Source: Atlanticothrix silvestris CENA357 (GTDB taxonomy: Bacteria; Cyanobacteriota; Cyanobacteriia; Cyanobacteriales; Nostocaceae). Taken from it: DNA of 64,000 nucleotides. Positions 9,204-18,260 of the stretch are shown one piece after another. The notes below the pieces were generated by a model. It searched no databases. It was not told the DNA's origin and was given only the letters and a program-made list of their open reading frames with translations. Numbering within the stretch: position 1 is the first letter of the stretch; each line of letters starts with the position of its first letter. Both the position numbers and the translations under genes were made by a program. Location: NCBI RefSeq assembly GCF_016056295.1, contig NZ_JAECZB010000002.1, positions 96,525-160,524 on the forward strand, read 5' to 3'.

Positions 9204-9839
9204 ATGCAAAATCAAGTAACAATTATTGAACATCCGTTGATTCAGCATAAACTAACTCTCATGCGTAAAGCTGAAACCAGTACGACAAAATTTCGCAATC
9301 TTCTCAAAGAAGTTAGTTTGTTGTTAGCTTATGAAGTCACGCGAGATTTACCGCTAAAATATGAACTGATTAAAACCCCACTATCCCCGATGGATGCACC
9401 GATACTTGCACCAGATAAAAAGCTGGTCTTAGTTTCTATTATGCGGGCAGGTCAGGGAATTTTGGATGGAATGCTGGAGTTGATGCCGTCCGCACGGGTG
9501 GGACATATTGGTTTATATCGTGACCCCAAAACATTGATTGCTGTAGAGTATTATTTCAAAGTTCCTCATGATGTTGAGCAGCGGGATATGATTGTTGTTG
9601 ACCCTATGTTAGCCACTGGAAATTCTGCTGTTGCAGCTGTAGAAAGATTAAAATCAACTAATCCTTTATCAATTAAGTTTGTTTGTTTACTGGCAGCACC
9701 AGAAGGTATTGAACATTTCTGTCAAGCACATCCTGATGTTCCTCTTTACACTGCTGCTATTGATGATTATTTAGACGAACATGGCTACATTATTCCTGGT
9801 TTAGGAGATGCAGGCGATCGCTTGTTTGGCACAAAATAA
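9204..9839 (+). CDS. upp: Uracil phosphoribosyltransferase
   Basis: Converts uracil and PRPP to UMP in pyrimidine salvage. The 211-residue length is standard. The N-terminal [20 protein letters not shown] and [20 protein letters not shown] regions are typical. The PRPP-binding loop is [15 protein letters not shown], and the C-terminal uracil-binding region reads [20 protein letters not shown]. In the URC pathway this enzyme (URC6/FUR1 in yeast) makes the UMP that enters breakdown. Its position after URC1 and URC4 supports that role in addition to salvage. The gap from URC4 is 167 bp, so a separate promoter is possible. Confidence 0.95.
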   Translation: MQNQVTIIEHPLIQHKLTLMRKAETSTTKFRNLLKEVSLLLAYEVTRDLPLKYELIKTPLSPMDAPILAPDKKLVLVSIMRAGQGILDGMLELMPSARVGHIGLYRDPKTLIAVEYYFKVPHDVEQRDMIVVDPMLATGNSAVAAVERLKSTNPLSIKFVCLLAAPEGIEHFCQAHPDVPLYTAAIDDYLDEHGYIIPGLGDAGDRLFGTK

Positions 9840-9861
9840 GTTGATAATAAAATTTAGTTAT

Positions 9862-9892
9862 CTAAAGTTTGCAATCCTCAAGCAAACTTTAG
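9862..9892. terminator. Bidirectional terminator between upp and response regulator
   Basis: Perfect 11-bp inverted repeat CTAAAGTTTGC (9862-9872) / GCAAACTTTAG (9882-9892) with a 9-base loop between two convergent genes. It overlaps the last few bases of the minus-strand response-regulator gene. Confidence 0.65.
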
Positions 9893-10272
9893 AAAGTTAG
9901 CCCATTGAGATGTCTAATAATCACAACTTCTAATTTACTAAAATCATAGGGTTTGGTGATATAGTCATCAGCGCCTGTAGAGATACGTCGATTGTATTTG
10001 GATGCTAATGTTGAAGGTACTAGTGCAATAATTGGGATTGCTGAGGTTTTTGGGTCTTGCTTGAGGTAATCAATTACTTGGCTGCTACTTAAATCAGACA
10101 ACATCATATCTAACAGGATAAGGTCAGGTTTATGAGTTTGTGCTAATATCACTGCCCTTACCCCTTGTTTAGCACAAATGCACGAAAAGTTTAATGTTTT
10201 AAGGTGAGAATCTAGGAGTTCTAAATTATGTAGATTTTGTTCTACAACTAAAATCAAGGGCTGTTCATCCAT
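9889..10272 (-). CDS. Single-domain response regulator (CheY-like)
   Basis: About 127 residues forming one receiver domain. The phospho-acceptor Asp lies in PDLILLDMMLSDLSSS, the conserved Lys in YITKPYDFSKLEV and the β1 strand in PLILVVEQNLHNLELL. The usual acidic pair after β1 is replaced by EQN, so metal binding may be weaker than in CheY. No output domain is present. ATG 10272 is preferred over TTG 10278. It stands alone between upp (convergent) and an unrelated permease; its cognate kinase is not evident. Confidence 0.85.
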   Translation of the reverse strand: MDEQPLILVVEQNLHNLELLDSHLKTLNFSCICAKQGVRAVILAQTHKPDLILLDMMLSDLSSSQVIDYLKQDPKTSAIPIIALVPSTLASKYNRRISTGADDYITKPYDFSKLEVVIIRHLNGLTF

Positions 10273-10665
10273 AAGCAAATACTCACCTTTAATAAAAGGC
10301 TATATACCTAGACTGTTAATATGCAATTTCATGAATGACTTTTTAGCAAAGTCATGTTTTGTAATGTGTGCTTTGGCGATTAACAAAGTTTCCTTCATGC
10401 GGCGGAGTGCGGCTTGACATAAACTAATTTGTATATACAGCAGGGAACAGGGTTAAAACTCTCTTTGTATATGCCTTTGTTATGAAAATTTGTACTTTAT
10501 TTACCTGCAATCTGCTGTAATTCCCTAGGTTGGGTGTCTACGCTCACGTTAAGGTAAACAATAACAAGCGAATGGAAGTATCAAGCAAATATTGACATTA
10601 TCCTTATAAATATACATTTTGTCTATCTGAAAAATTGTAATTACTCTTAAGTATTGGTTAAGTAT
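10273..10665. other. Intergenic region, no gene recognised
   Basis: About 390 bp, AT-rich. It contains GACTTTTTAGCAAAGTC (about 10338-10354), a small inverted repeat. It should hold the promoter of the response-regulator gene and the 3' end of the permease transcript. No coding sequence or RNA gene was recognised. Confidence 0.4.
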
Positions 10666-11604
10666 TTAATCAAACTTATGATTATCCGTAAAAGAAGGAA
10701 TACCTAATGCTTTTGGAGGCGTAGACTTGCCAGCTAATCCCACCAATGCCAAAAGAGCGATCGCATAAGGTAGCATCACCAGAAATTGATAGGGAATATT
10801 TGCACCTAATGCCTGAATTCGCAATTGTAAAGCTTCTGTAGCACCAAATAACAAACAAGCCAAAGCGCTGTAAAGAGGGTGCCATCTACCAAAAATTAAT
10901 GCTGCGATCGCAATAAATCCTTTACCAGCACTCATGCCTTCTGTAAAGAATCTTATTTGTACTAAAGTCAGATAAGCTCCTCCCAAGCTGGCAAGACAGC
11001 CACTCATCACTACAGCGCAGTATCGCACCATTTGCACAGATATCCCAGCCGTAACAGCAGCCTGAGGATACTCTCCTACAGCCCGCAAACTCAGACCAAA
11101 GCTGGTATGAAACAAAATATACATACTCAAAGTAATTAAAATTAGCAGTAAATATACGAAAATATCTTGTTGAAATAGCAAGGCTCCAATTATAGGAAGG
11201 TTAGCAAGTCCGGGAATGACTATTGCCTCGATTCCTGGTAATCGTTGGGTGCTACCACCGCTAAACACCAACCGCGCCAAAAATGATGTTAATCCAGCAG
11301 CTACCAAATTAATTGCTAAACCTGACACCAGCTGGTCAACATGCAAAGATACACACAAAAAAGCGTGAAGTAAACCCACTAATCCCCCAGTAATCAAAGC
11401 AGCAAGGATGCCAATCCAAGGATTTCCTGTGTATAAAGTAGTAGCAGCACTAGTGAAAGCGCCAGTCAGCAACATACCTTCTAGGGCAATATTGAGTACT
11501 CCCGACCGTTCAGAGTACAATCCTCCCAAAGCTGCAAATGCTAAGGGTACAGCCAAACGCAGACTAGCCGTTAGGTAATCAGAAAAAAAACTCAGATTAT
11601 TCAT
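10666..11604 (-). CDS. ABC transporter permease, nucleoside/simple-sugar (BmpD/NupQ) type
   Basis: Integral membrane permease of about 312 residues with eight or more hydrophobic segments. The N-terminal LRLAVPLAFAALGGLYSERS and VLNIALEGMLLTGAFTSAA are typical of permeases that work with BMP-family lipoproteins and import purine or pyrimidine nucleosides. The partner permease, ATPase and binding protein are not in the window. ATG 11604 (MNNLSFFSDYLTASL) is chosen over a TTG 12 codons upstream. Its closeness to the URC/upp genes hints at nucleoside or base uptake, but it is on the opposite strand and the link is inference. Confidence 0.85.
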   Translation of the reverse strand: MNNLSFFSDYLTASLRLAVPLAFAALGGLYSERSGVLNIALEGMLLTGAFTSAATTLYTGNPWIGILAALITGGLVGLLHAFLCVSLHVDQLVSGLAINLVAAGLTSFLARLVFSGGSTQRLPGIEAIVIPGLANLPIIGALLFQQDIFVYLLLILITLSMYILFHTSFGLSLRAVGEYPQAAVTAGISVQMVRYCAVVMSGCLASLGGAYLTLVQIRFFTEGMSAGKGFIAIAALIFGRWHPLYSALACLLFGATEALQLRIQALGANIPYQFLVMLPYAIALLALVGLAGKSTPPKALGIPSFTDNHKFD

Positions 11605-11781
11605 ATTTTCCGGAAAACGAGTGTATTTAGTGGAATCCAACTTCTAGGCTATGTTTCTTAAGTAATGAAGGCTACGAGAGTAATTTTACTGTGGTTGCCA
11701 AATATTTATGTAAGCTAACATACATGAGACTGATGAGTGAGTGTTAACATCATTTCATTGTCCTATATAGGGTGGATACCG

Positions 11782-12108
11782 ATGACATCTCAAGGCGATC
11801 GCCATAAAGAACTAGAACAACGAGAACGCATACTACGAGAACGAGAAGTTGAATTGCGGCTCCGGGAAATGGAAGCTGATATCCATGTTTCCAATACACC
11901 TATTCATAAAACTATTAAGCATCAGCCAGAAAACTCCTCCAAACCGTGGATGAAAAAAGTTATCCTCGGTGGAAAGTTATTTGCTTTAGGTGTAGCGGCG
12001 CTGGTTGCGGTCAGAATAGCCTCTGCTTTGGCTGGGATTTTGATTGTCGCAGTGTTGGTAGGAGTATCTTACAAACTATTTTTTGAATCTAAAAACCATA
12101 AACCTTAG
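11782..12108 (+). CDS. Small coiled-coil membrane protein preceding dynamin genes
   Basis: 108 residues from ATG 11782. The N-terminal ~40 residues are an unbroken charged helix (HKELEQRERILREREVELRL), a likely coiled coil. A polar linker follows, then one or two hydrophobic segments near residues 65-100 (FALGVAALVAVRIASALAGI, LIVAVLVGVSYKLFF). The family is not recognised. It lies 20 bp upstream of the first dynamin gene on the same strand, so the two are probably co-transcribed, and it could recruit or anchor the GTPase at the membrane. That role is inference from context. Confidence 0.65.
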   Translation: MTSQGDRHKELEQRERILREREVELRLREMEADIHVSNTPIHKTIKHQPENSSKPWMKKVILGGKLFALGVAALVAVRIASALAGILIVAVLVGVSYKLFFESKNHKP

Positions 12109-12128
12109 TTAGGTAGGGTGTAATTAGT

Positions 12129-14210
12129 ATGACCGATCAAGTAACGTCTGATAAATTTCTGCAAGATTTAGAACGTGTTTCTCAAGTACGTTCAGATATC
12201 TCTTTATGTTTAAATCAACTGGCAGAAACAATCAATCAAGCTGAATTAACTGGAGATTATTCATCGGGAAAACTCAGCCTAGAGCGAGATATTGAAGATA
12301 TTGTCATAGCTAGTAAAAACCTCAAAAAAGGTGTATTTAGACTTTTGGTTTTAGGCGATATGAAACGAGGGAAAAGTACGTTTCTCAATGCCTTAATTGG
12401 AGAAAATTTATTACCAAGCGATGTTAATCCCTGTACCGCTGTTTTAACAATTTTACGCTATGGTGCTGAAAAAACAGTCACCATACATTTTAATGATGGT
12501 AAAAGTCCACAAAAACTAGATTTTCAAAGCTTTAAATATAAATACACGATTGATCCGACTGAAGCCAAAAAATTAGAACAAGAAAAAAAACAAGCATTTC
12601 CTGATGTTGATTATGCAGTAGTTGAGTATCCTTTATCACTGTTAGAAAAAGGAATTGAAATTGTCGATAGTCCAGGCTTAAATGATACAGAAGCACGTAA
12701 CGAATTATCGTTAGGTTATGTCAATAATTGCCATGCAATTCTATTTGTGATGAGAGCCTCACAACCATGTACTTTGGGTGAGCGCCGCTACTTAGAAAAT
12801 TATATCAAAGGTCGGGGACTGACAGTTTTTTTCTTAATTAATGCCTGGGATCAGGTGCGAGAATCATTGATTGATCCTGACGATGTAGATGAGTTAGCAT
12901 CTGCTGAAGATAGACTACGCCAAGTATTCAGCGCTAATTTAGCAGAATATTGTTATGTAGATGGTCAGAATATTTATGACGAACGCGTGTTTGAACTTTC
13001 GTCAATTCAAGCACTAAGAAGGCGGTTAAAAAATCCTCAAGCTGACTTAACGGGAACCGGCTTTCCTGCGTTTATGGGAGCGCTGAATATTTTCCTCACC
13101 AGAGAACGCGCGATCGCAGAACTCCGCCAAGCCAGAACTTTAGCCAGACAAGCTGTCAATCATATCCGTGAAGCAGTCGCAAGACGCATACCATTACTTG
13201 ATCAAAATGTAGATGAATTAAAAAAACGGATTGATTCAGTAGAACCAGAGTTTAATAAACTTACAGGTATTCGAGATCAATTTCAAAAAGAAATTATCAA
13301 TACAAGAGACACACAATCTAGAGCAGTTTCTGAATCTTTTCGTAGCTATGTTTTAAATTTAGGTAATACTTTTGAAACTGATTTTTTACGCTATCAGCCA
13401 GAATTAAATCTGTTTGATTTCCTCAGTAGTGGTAAACGAGATGCATTTAATGCTGCACTACAAAAAGCCTTTGAGCAATACATCACTGATAAATTTGCTG
13501 CTTGGACTTTAACTGCTGAAAAAGATATCAATTCAGCTTTTAAACAACTTTCTCATAGTGCTGTGCAGTATGGTACATCTTATAGTCAAGTAACAGATCA
13601 AATCACAGAAAAGCTTACTGGACAAAAAGTCCAAGTCAACGCCACCGCTACCACAGAAGATAGTAACTCTCCTGGATGGGCAAAATGGGCAATGGGATTA
13701 TTATCTTTGTCGAAAGGAAACTTAGCCGGCGTAGCACTAGCCGGCGCTGGATTTGATTGGAAAAATATTTTATTAAATTACTTTACTGTCATTGGTGTTG
13801 GCGGGATAATTACAGCAGTAACAGGCGTTTTTCTGGGGCCAATTGGGTTTGCTCTCTTAGGCTTGGGAGTAGGATTTTTGCAAGCAGATCAAGCTCGTAA
13901 AGAGTTAGTAAAAACTGCCAAAAAAGAGCTAGTGAAATATCTACCACAAGTAGCACATGAACAATCACAGACTGTATATGATGCAGTGAAAGAGTGTTTT
14001 GACTCTTACGAAAGAGAAGTAAATAAACGGATTAACGATGATATTGTATCTCGTAAATCTGAGCTAGATAATTTAGTCAAGCAAAAAGAAACCAGAGAAA
14101 TTAATCGTGAGAGCGAGTTCAAACGGTTGAAAAGCTTACAGGAAGATGTCATAGCTCAATTACAAAAAATTGAGGCGGCGTATAGCAACCTATTAGCTTA
14201 CTATAGTTAA
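12129..14210 (+). CDS. Bacterial dynamin-like GTPase
   Basis: Large membrane-associated GTPase of 693 residues. The P-loop is LGDMKRGKSTFLNALIG (Lys82, Ser83), followed by switch I threonine in NPCTAVLTI, the G3 motif EIVDSPGLNDTEA and a G4-like FFLINAWDQV. Long helical regions (residues ~330-500) form the stalk or middle domain. A hydrophobic stretch near 560-615 (NYFTVIGVGGIITAVTGVF) is a candidate membrane paddle, and the C terminus is coiled coil. Bacterial dynamins tubulate, fuse or repair membranes, and they often occur as pairs, as here. It is not closely like mitofusin-type BDLP by eye; the exact subfamily is unassigned. Confidence 0.88.
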   Translation: MTDQVTSDKFLQDLERVSQVRSDISLCLNQLAETINQAELTGDYSSGKLSLERDIEDIVIASKNLKKGVFRLLVLGDMKRGKSTFLNALIGENLLPSDVNPCTAVLTILRYGAEKTVTIHFNDGKSPQKLDFQSFKYKYTIDPTEAKKLEQEKKQAFPDVDYAVVEYPLSLLEKGIEIVDSPGLNDTEARNELSLGYVNNCHAILFVMRASQPCTLGERRYLENYIKGRGLTVFFLINAWDQVRESLIDPDDVDELASAEDRLRQVFSANLAEYCYVDGQNIYDERVFELSSIQALRRRLKNPQADLTGTGFPAFMGALNIFLTRERAIAELRQARTLARQAVNHIREAVARRIPLLDQNVDELKKRIDSVEPEFNKLTGIRDQFQKEIINTRDTQSRAVSESFRSYVLNLGNTFETDFLRYQPELNLFDFLSSGKRDAFNAALQKAFEQYITDKFAAWTLTAEKDINSAFKQLSHSAVQYGTSYSQVTDQITEKLTGQKVQVNATATTEDSNSPGWAKWAMGLLSLSKGNLAGVALAGAGFDWKNILLNYFTVIGVGGIITAVTGVFLGPIGFALLGLGVGFLQADQARKELVKTAKKELVKYLPQVAHEQSQTVYDAVKECFDSYEREVNKRINDDIVSRKSELDNLVKQKETREINRESEFKRLKSLQEDVIAQLQKIEAAYSNLLAYYS

Positions 14211-14226
14211 ATTAAACAACTAAAAT

Positions 14227-14265
14227 CATAGATAAATGCAGATCGTGGATCTGCATTTATCTATG
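14227..14265. terminator. Perfect 18-bp hairpin between dynamin genes
   Basis: CATAGATAAATGCAGATC (14227-14244), loop GTG, then the exact reverse complement (14248-14265). It lies 17 bases after the first dynamin stop and 22 bases before the second start. There is no T-tract after it, so it may act as an mRNA stabiliser or processing site rather than a terminator. Confidence 0.6.
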
Positions 14266-14287
14266 GTATTAAATATAATATAAAAAT

Positions 14288-16528
14288 ATGTCACAAATTG
14301 AAAATTATAAAAATTTAGCAGTATCTCTCAAATTCGCGTCTAATTTACTAGACTTAAACAGTACATCACAACTACATCAAAATGTAATTTCCATTTGTAA
14401 TTATCTAATTAATCCTAACTTTCGGATTGCGGTTTTTGGCCCCTTTAATCATGGCAAGTCTACCTTGCTAAATGCCATGTTAGGAAATCGCACGTTACCC
14501 ATTGATTTAATTCCCACAACAGGCGCGGCGATTACTGTTAAATATGGTTCTGATGTGCGGACTCGGATCATGTTGATAGATGGGACAGAAGTCTACCGCA
14601 GTGGAACGGAAATTTTACAACAATTTGCTATTTTGGATGGTAATAGACAGATGCGAAAAGATGTCGCATCTGTGGAAGTTTTTTGTCCCCATCCTTTTTT
14701 GGAAACTGGTGTAGAATTTGTTGATTTACCAGGAACCAATGACAGAGAAGAACAAGATAATTTAGTTAAGGAACAACTTTTAGGTGTAGATTTAGTAGTT
14801 CAGTTACTAGATGCACGGAAGTTGATGACTTTGGGTGAACGAGAAAATTTGCGCGATTGGCTTTTAGATCGTGGGATTAAAACAGTTATTTTTGTAGCTA
14901 ATTTTATTAATTTACTTGAACCAGACGAGCAAAAGCAAGTTCAAAATCGTTTATTGTTTGTTGCAGAAAGTTTTCGAGCAAAATTACCTCCAGGATTTAG
15001 TAATTTATATCGCGTTGATGCTTTACCTGCATTAAGAGCCAGATTAAAAGGTGATGTCACTGCTGCAACGAGTAGTGGTTTAGTCGCTTTTGAAGCAGCT
15101 TTGCAAAATACTGTAGGCATTTTACAACAAAATCGTGGCGATGTACGCTTGCCCAGAGTCGAGGCGATCGCTGCTCAAATTCAACAATCATTAAAAGCTA
15201 AAATTGATCCGATATTAAGTGAAATAAAATCTTTTGATGAAAAAGAAAATTCTAAAATTGAAATTAAGCAAAAAGCTGCTAATTTAATTAACCAAGGCTT
15301 CACTAATAGCAGTAGAGAAATACGTGAGTGGCTATCTTTACCCAATTTACTGGCAAAATATCAAGCTGATGCCGCAGTAGCATTGGCAGAAAATAACTTT
15401 AAGTCTTGGCAAACAAATATTTTAAAAAAAGACCTCACAGAATTACAACTGGGTGTAGTGAAATGGCTTTATCAAGCTTATAGTTTTTTCCAAGCACAAC
15501 GACCAGAAGATTTATCAATTTCTTTTCCTAGTGAACCACAGGTAACATTACCTCCCAGACCCGGCAATAGCGATGATTTGAGCGAACCTGGTTCCATAGC
15601 TGTTGGGGGTGGTATTGGTTGGTTATTGGGTGGCCCTGTAGGAGCCGCTGTTGTAGGTAGTATTTCTTATTTATTAAACAAAAATATTCAACAACAAGAT
15701 GAAAAAGTAGCAAATGAATCTTATCATCAACAAGTTGCCAAAGTTTGTATAGCAGCGATTGAAGATTATTTTTCTGACTTTAGTGAGCAAGGGTTGTCAA
15801 TACTTGCAGGTTATGAGCATAAAGCTACAAAAATTATTTACTTTCAAGTTAGCCAAGAACCATTAGAAGTTAGCCAAAAGCGTGAACAATTACAGCAATT
15901 AACAAATAGTTTTAATCAGTTGCAACGAGAATTAGAAACAGCGAAAATTTCTTTAAACTATCAACTTTATCCAGAAATCCTCAAACGCAGCAACACTAAA
16001 CGAGAGTATTTTCCTCAACCAGAAAAAGTTTCGACTTATTCAACTAAAAATCCTCGTGAACAGCAACGACAAGAAAATCGCACAAAAAATAACCACACAA
16101 ACGTAGAACCTCCACGTCAGCAAGTTTCTCCACCTCCGCCACCTCCAAAAGCTTCACCTTCTGCACGTCCAGCAGAAGTGGAGGCGAAATTTCGTAATTG
16201 GGAACTTGATGAAGAAATAGCACAGATGAAAGCCGAAATGCGTTCTCCTGGTTTTAATACTGCTAAACAGCAACAAACAAATCAAACCAAAACAGCACCA
16301 AAACAACCCAAAACGCAGGTAGAAAAAGATAAATTTGCTCGCGCATATAACATTTTAGGATTACCAATAAATGCTTCTTTGGCTGAAGTTAAACAAGCTT
16401 ATCGAAATTTAGTCAAAAAATGGCATCCAGATTTATTTATTAGTAAGTCACAACAGCAAAAACAAGCACAAGATAAAATGCACTTAATTAATGAAGCTTA
16501 CACGATATTATCGGAAAAATATAATTGA
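14288..16528 (+). CDS. Dynamin-like GTPase with C-terminal DnaJ domain
   Basis: 746 residues. An N-terminal dynamin-type GTPase has P-loop FGPFNHGKSTLLNAML (Lys57, Ser58), switch threonines in IPTTGAAITV and G3 motif EFVDLPGTNDRE. G4 is degenerate (FVANFINLLEP, no NKxD). A Gly-rich hydrophobic segment (~437-465, GGGIGWLLGGPVGAAVVGS) may insert into membrane. After a Pro/Gln-rich linker (with VSPPPPPPKASPS), residues ~680-746 form a J domain: YNILGLPINASLAEVKQAYR, then HPD in KKWHPDLFIS. The fusion suggests Hsp70/DnaK recruitment to a membrane-remodelling GTPase. It follows the first dynamin by 77 bp on the same strand. Confidence 0.88.
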   Translation: MSQIENYKNLAVSLKFASNLLDLNSTSQLHQNVISICNYLINPNFRIAVFGPFNHGKSTLLNAMLGNRTLPIDLIPTTGAAITVKYGSDVRTRIMLIDGTEVYRSGTEILQQFAILDGNRQMRKDVASVEVFCPHPFLETGVEFVDLPGTNDREEQDNLVKEQLLGVDLVVQLLDARKLMTLGERENLRDWLLDRGIKTVIFVANFINLLEPDEQKQVQNRLLFVAESFRAKLPPGFSNLYRVDALPALRARLKGDVTAATSSGLVAFEAALQNTVGILQQNRGDVRLPRVEAIAAQIQQSLKAKIDPILSEIKSFDEKENSKIEIKQKAANLINQGFTNSSREIREWLSLPNLLAKYQADAAVALAENNFKSWQTNILKKDLTELQLGVVKWLYQAYSFFQAQRPEDLSISFPSEPQVTLPPRPGNSDDLSEPGSIAVGGGIGWLLGGPVGAAVVGSISYLLNKNIQQQDEKVANESYHQQVAKVCIAAIEDYFSDFSEQGLSILAGYEHKATKIIYFQVSQEPLEVSQKREQLQQLTNSFNQLQRELETAKISLNYQLYPEILKRSNTKREYFPQPEKVSTYSTKNPREQQRQENRTKNNHTNVEPPRQQVSPPPPPPKASPSARPAEVEAKFRNWELDEEIAQMKAEMRSPGFNTAKQQQTNQTKTAPKQPKTQVEKDKFARAYNILGLPINASLAEVKQAYRNLVKKWHPDLFISKSQQQKQAQDKMHLINEAYTILSEKYN

Positions 16529-16668
16529 TTAGTAGTCATTTTTTATACTGGCGATCGCTTCCTTTCTTCAGCAAGTAAAGACTCTCTAATTAATGTGTTA
16601 GAAACATTTCATCCTGATTTCATTTCTAAACGTAAATATAGAATTAGGTAACTGTTTAGATAATACTT

Positions 16669-17352
16669 ATGCAACTCCTGTCTTTGAGAAATGGCTTTTT
16701 GGCGTTGACCTTGATAATGGGTAGCTTACTCACAGCCTGTTCTGGTAATGCTTCTTCAAATCAAAGCCAAGTTTCAAATGCACCCACTACCAACACCAGC
16801 GACAAGCAGCAGATGAAACATGGTAATGGCATGAATCACAACATGGCAATGGATTTAGGCCCAGCTGATGCTGATTTTGATCTACGCTTTATTGATGCTA
16901 TGACACCCCACCATCAAGGGGCACTAGAAATGGCTAAAGAAACGCAGCAAAAATCAAAACGTCCTGAAATCAAAAAGCTAGCAGACGATATTATTAAATC
17001 GCAAAATCAAGAAATTACTCAAATGCAGCAGTGGCGAAAAGCTTGGTATCCTGATGCAGGAGATAAACCAATGGCTTATAGCGCTCAAATGGGTCATACA
17101 ATGGCAATGTCGTCTGATCAAATGAAAGCCATGATGATGAGCATGGATTTAGGCGCAGCTGATGCTAATTTTGATCTACGTTTTATCAATGCCATGATTC
17201 CTCATCATCAAGGGGCTGTATTTATGGCACAAAATGCTTTAAGTAAATCTAAACGCCCAGAAATCAAGCAATTAGCCCAAAAAATTATCAATGCCCAAGA
17301 TGCAGAAATTAACCAAATGAAGCAGTGGCGTAAAACTTGGTATAACCAGTGA
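16669..17352 (+). CDS. DUF305 lipoprotein with duplicated domain
   Basis: Exported 227-residue protein. A lipoprotein signal peptide ends at the lipobox LLTAC (Cys24). Two tandem DUF305 units follow: one with DLGPADADFDLRFIDAMTPH then HQGALEMAKE, the other with DLGAADANFDLRFINAMIPH then HQGAVFMAQN, each closing with QWRK(A/T)WY. DUF305 is a ferritin-like helical fold, often found near metal-resistance genes. Met and His are frequent between the units (HGNGMNHNMAMD, MKAMMMSMD), which suggests copper or silver binding at the cell envelope. The gene appears monocistronic. Confidence 0.9.
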   Translation: MQLLSLRNGFLALTLIMGSLLTACSGNASSNQSQVSNAPTTNTSDKQQMKHGNGMNHNMAMDLGPADADFDLRFIDAMTPHHQGALEMAKETQQKSKRPEIKKLADDIIKSQNQEITQMQQWRKAWYPDAGDKPMAYSAQMGHTMAMSSDQMKAMMMSMDLGAADANFDLRFINAMIPHHQGAVFMAQNALSKSKRPEIKQLAQKIINAQDAEINQMKQWRKTWYNQ

Positions 17353-17416
17353 GCTTAACTATAGTGTGTTCTTGATTAGATTTCTGGCAAAAGTCCACCG
17401 ATAAAGGCTGATAAAA

Positions 17417-17446
17417 ATGTGCAAATAGTCATATCTATTTGCACAT
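17417..17446. terminator. Hairpin downstream of DUF305 gene
   Basis: Perfect 12-bp inverted repeat ATGTGCAAATAG (17417-17428) / CTATTTGCACAT (17435-17446) with a 6-base loop. It lies between the DUF305 gene and the convergent peptide gene, a likely transcription stop for one or both, although no long T-run follows. Confidence 0.55.
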
Positions 17447-17479
17447 TGCTGTAAAGTCAACTAGTAATTGTCAAATAAT

Positions 17480-17746
17480 TTAGACTATCCAGAATATTAA
17501 ATTAATAGTCAATCTGGAAAAGTCAAGGGTAAAAAGACTATTGTCATATATACCGAAAGGGCCATTAGATGTAGATGATGTGTTGTTTATCCCATCGTGA
17601 ACAGTGGTTAAATCAAGCTCTGAGTTACCACCCCACAAATGCTGAAAACAACTATCTAATGTAACGTCTATTGGTGCTGAAATTAGGTCATGCAAAAACG
17701 GCTTTGCATCAACAGGATGTAAGTCGAAAATTGCTATTTTAGCCAT
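17480..17746 (-). CDS. Small peptide with double-glycine-like leader (copy 1)
   Basis: 88-residue peptide. It begins MAKIAIFDLHP, continues with PFLHDL and has a Gly-Gly at residues ~39-40 (CFQHLWGGNSELD), then LTTVHDGINN and a diverged C terminus. It is clearly related to the two peptides at 18007-18491, which share the leader (I.DFH...FLHDLAP...GG) and the IHDGIN core. The leader is similar to those of cyanobacterial double-glycine (bacteriocin-like) precursor peptides that PCAT-type transporters cleave and export. The C-terminal tail, LTINLIFWIV, differs from its siblings. No C39 transporter or modifying enzyme lies next to it. Confidence 0.6.
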   Translation of the reverse strand: MAKIAIFDLHPVDAKPFLHDLISAPIDVTLDSCFQHLWGGNSELDLTTVHDGINNTSSTSNGPFGIYDNSLFTLDFSRLTINLIFWIV

Positions 17747-18006
17747 TGTGTTAATTTCTAGGTCAGGTTATGAACAGCTTTACTACTGTCGTGGAGCAGA
17801 ATTGTCGCCAAATAAGTTAAAAAAATGATGTACTTCGCTCTCATTCATTAAAGCGAGATCTGATGATCATCCGCTTTTGAAATTTTAAGCATCGACAGTG
17901 GACACTAAGACTTTTCTCGCGTCAACCAATTATAGGTTTAGGTTTTGGGATTGACCCTTACACGAATAAATTCAGTTGCTCTGTATCCAGTTAAGTCGGA
18001 AGGATT

Positions 18007-18258
18007 TTATCCTTTCCACCCATAAGGATAAGCCCAAATATAAACTTGGTCTGAATTGTCTACAGAGTGGTAGTTATTATCGTGGGTACTGTATGCACCA
18101 AAAGTCTGAGTTTCTACACGATTGATGCCGTCATGAATAGTCATGATCTCAGCATAAAGATAACCACCCAATACAGTCTCTGTTTGCGTTGGAGCCAAAT
18201 CATGTATAAATGTTTTTAGCTCATTTGAATGAAAGTCACAAATTAGTATTTTAGTCAT
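18007..18258 (-). CDS. Small peptide with double-glycine-like leader (copy 2)
   Basis: 83 residues from ATG 18258 (MTKILICDFHSNELKTF). The putative leader ends at ETVLGG (residues ~27-32). The putative core has IHDGINRVETQTFG, THDNNYHSVDNSDQVYIW and a tail AYPYGWKG. The region from IHDGIN to VDNSD is nearly identical to copy 3. Its start codon lies two bases beyond the copy-3 stop (TAA 18261-18263), so translation is probably coupled. The core has no cysteine, so lanthipeptide-type thioether rings are impossible there. Function is unknown. Confidence 0.62.
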   Translation of the reverse strand: MTKILICDFHSNELKTFIHDLAPTQTETVLGGYLYAEIMTIHDGINRVETQTFGAYSTHDNNYHSVDNSDQVYIWAYPYGWKG

Positions 18259-18260
18259 GA

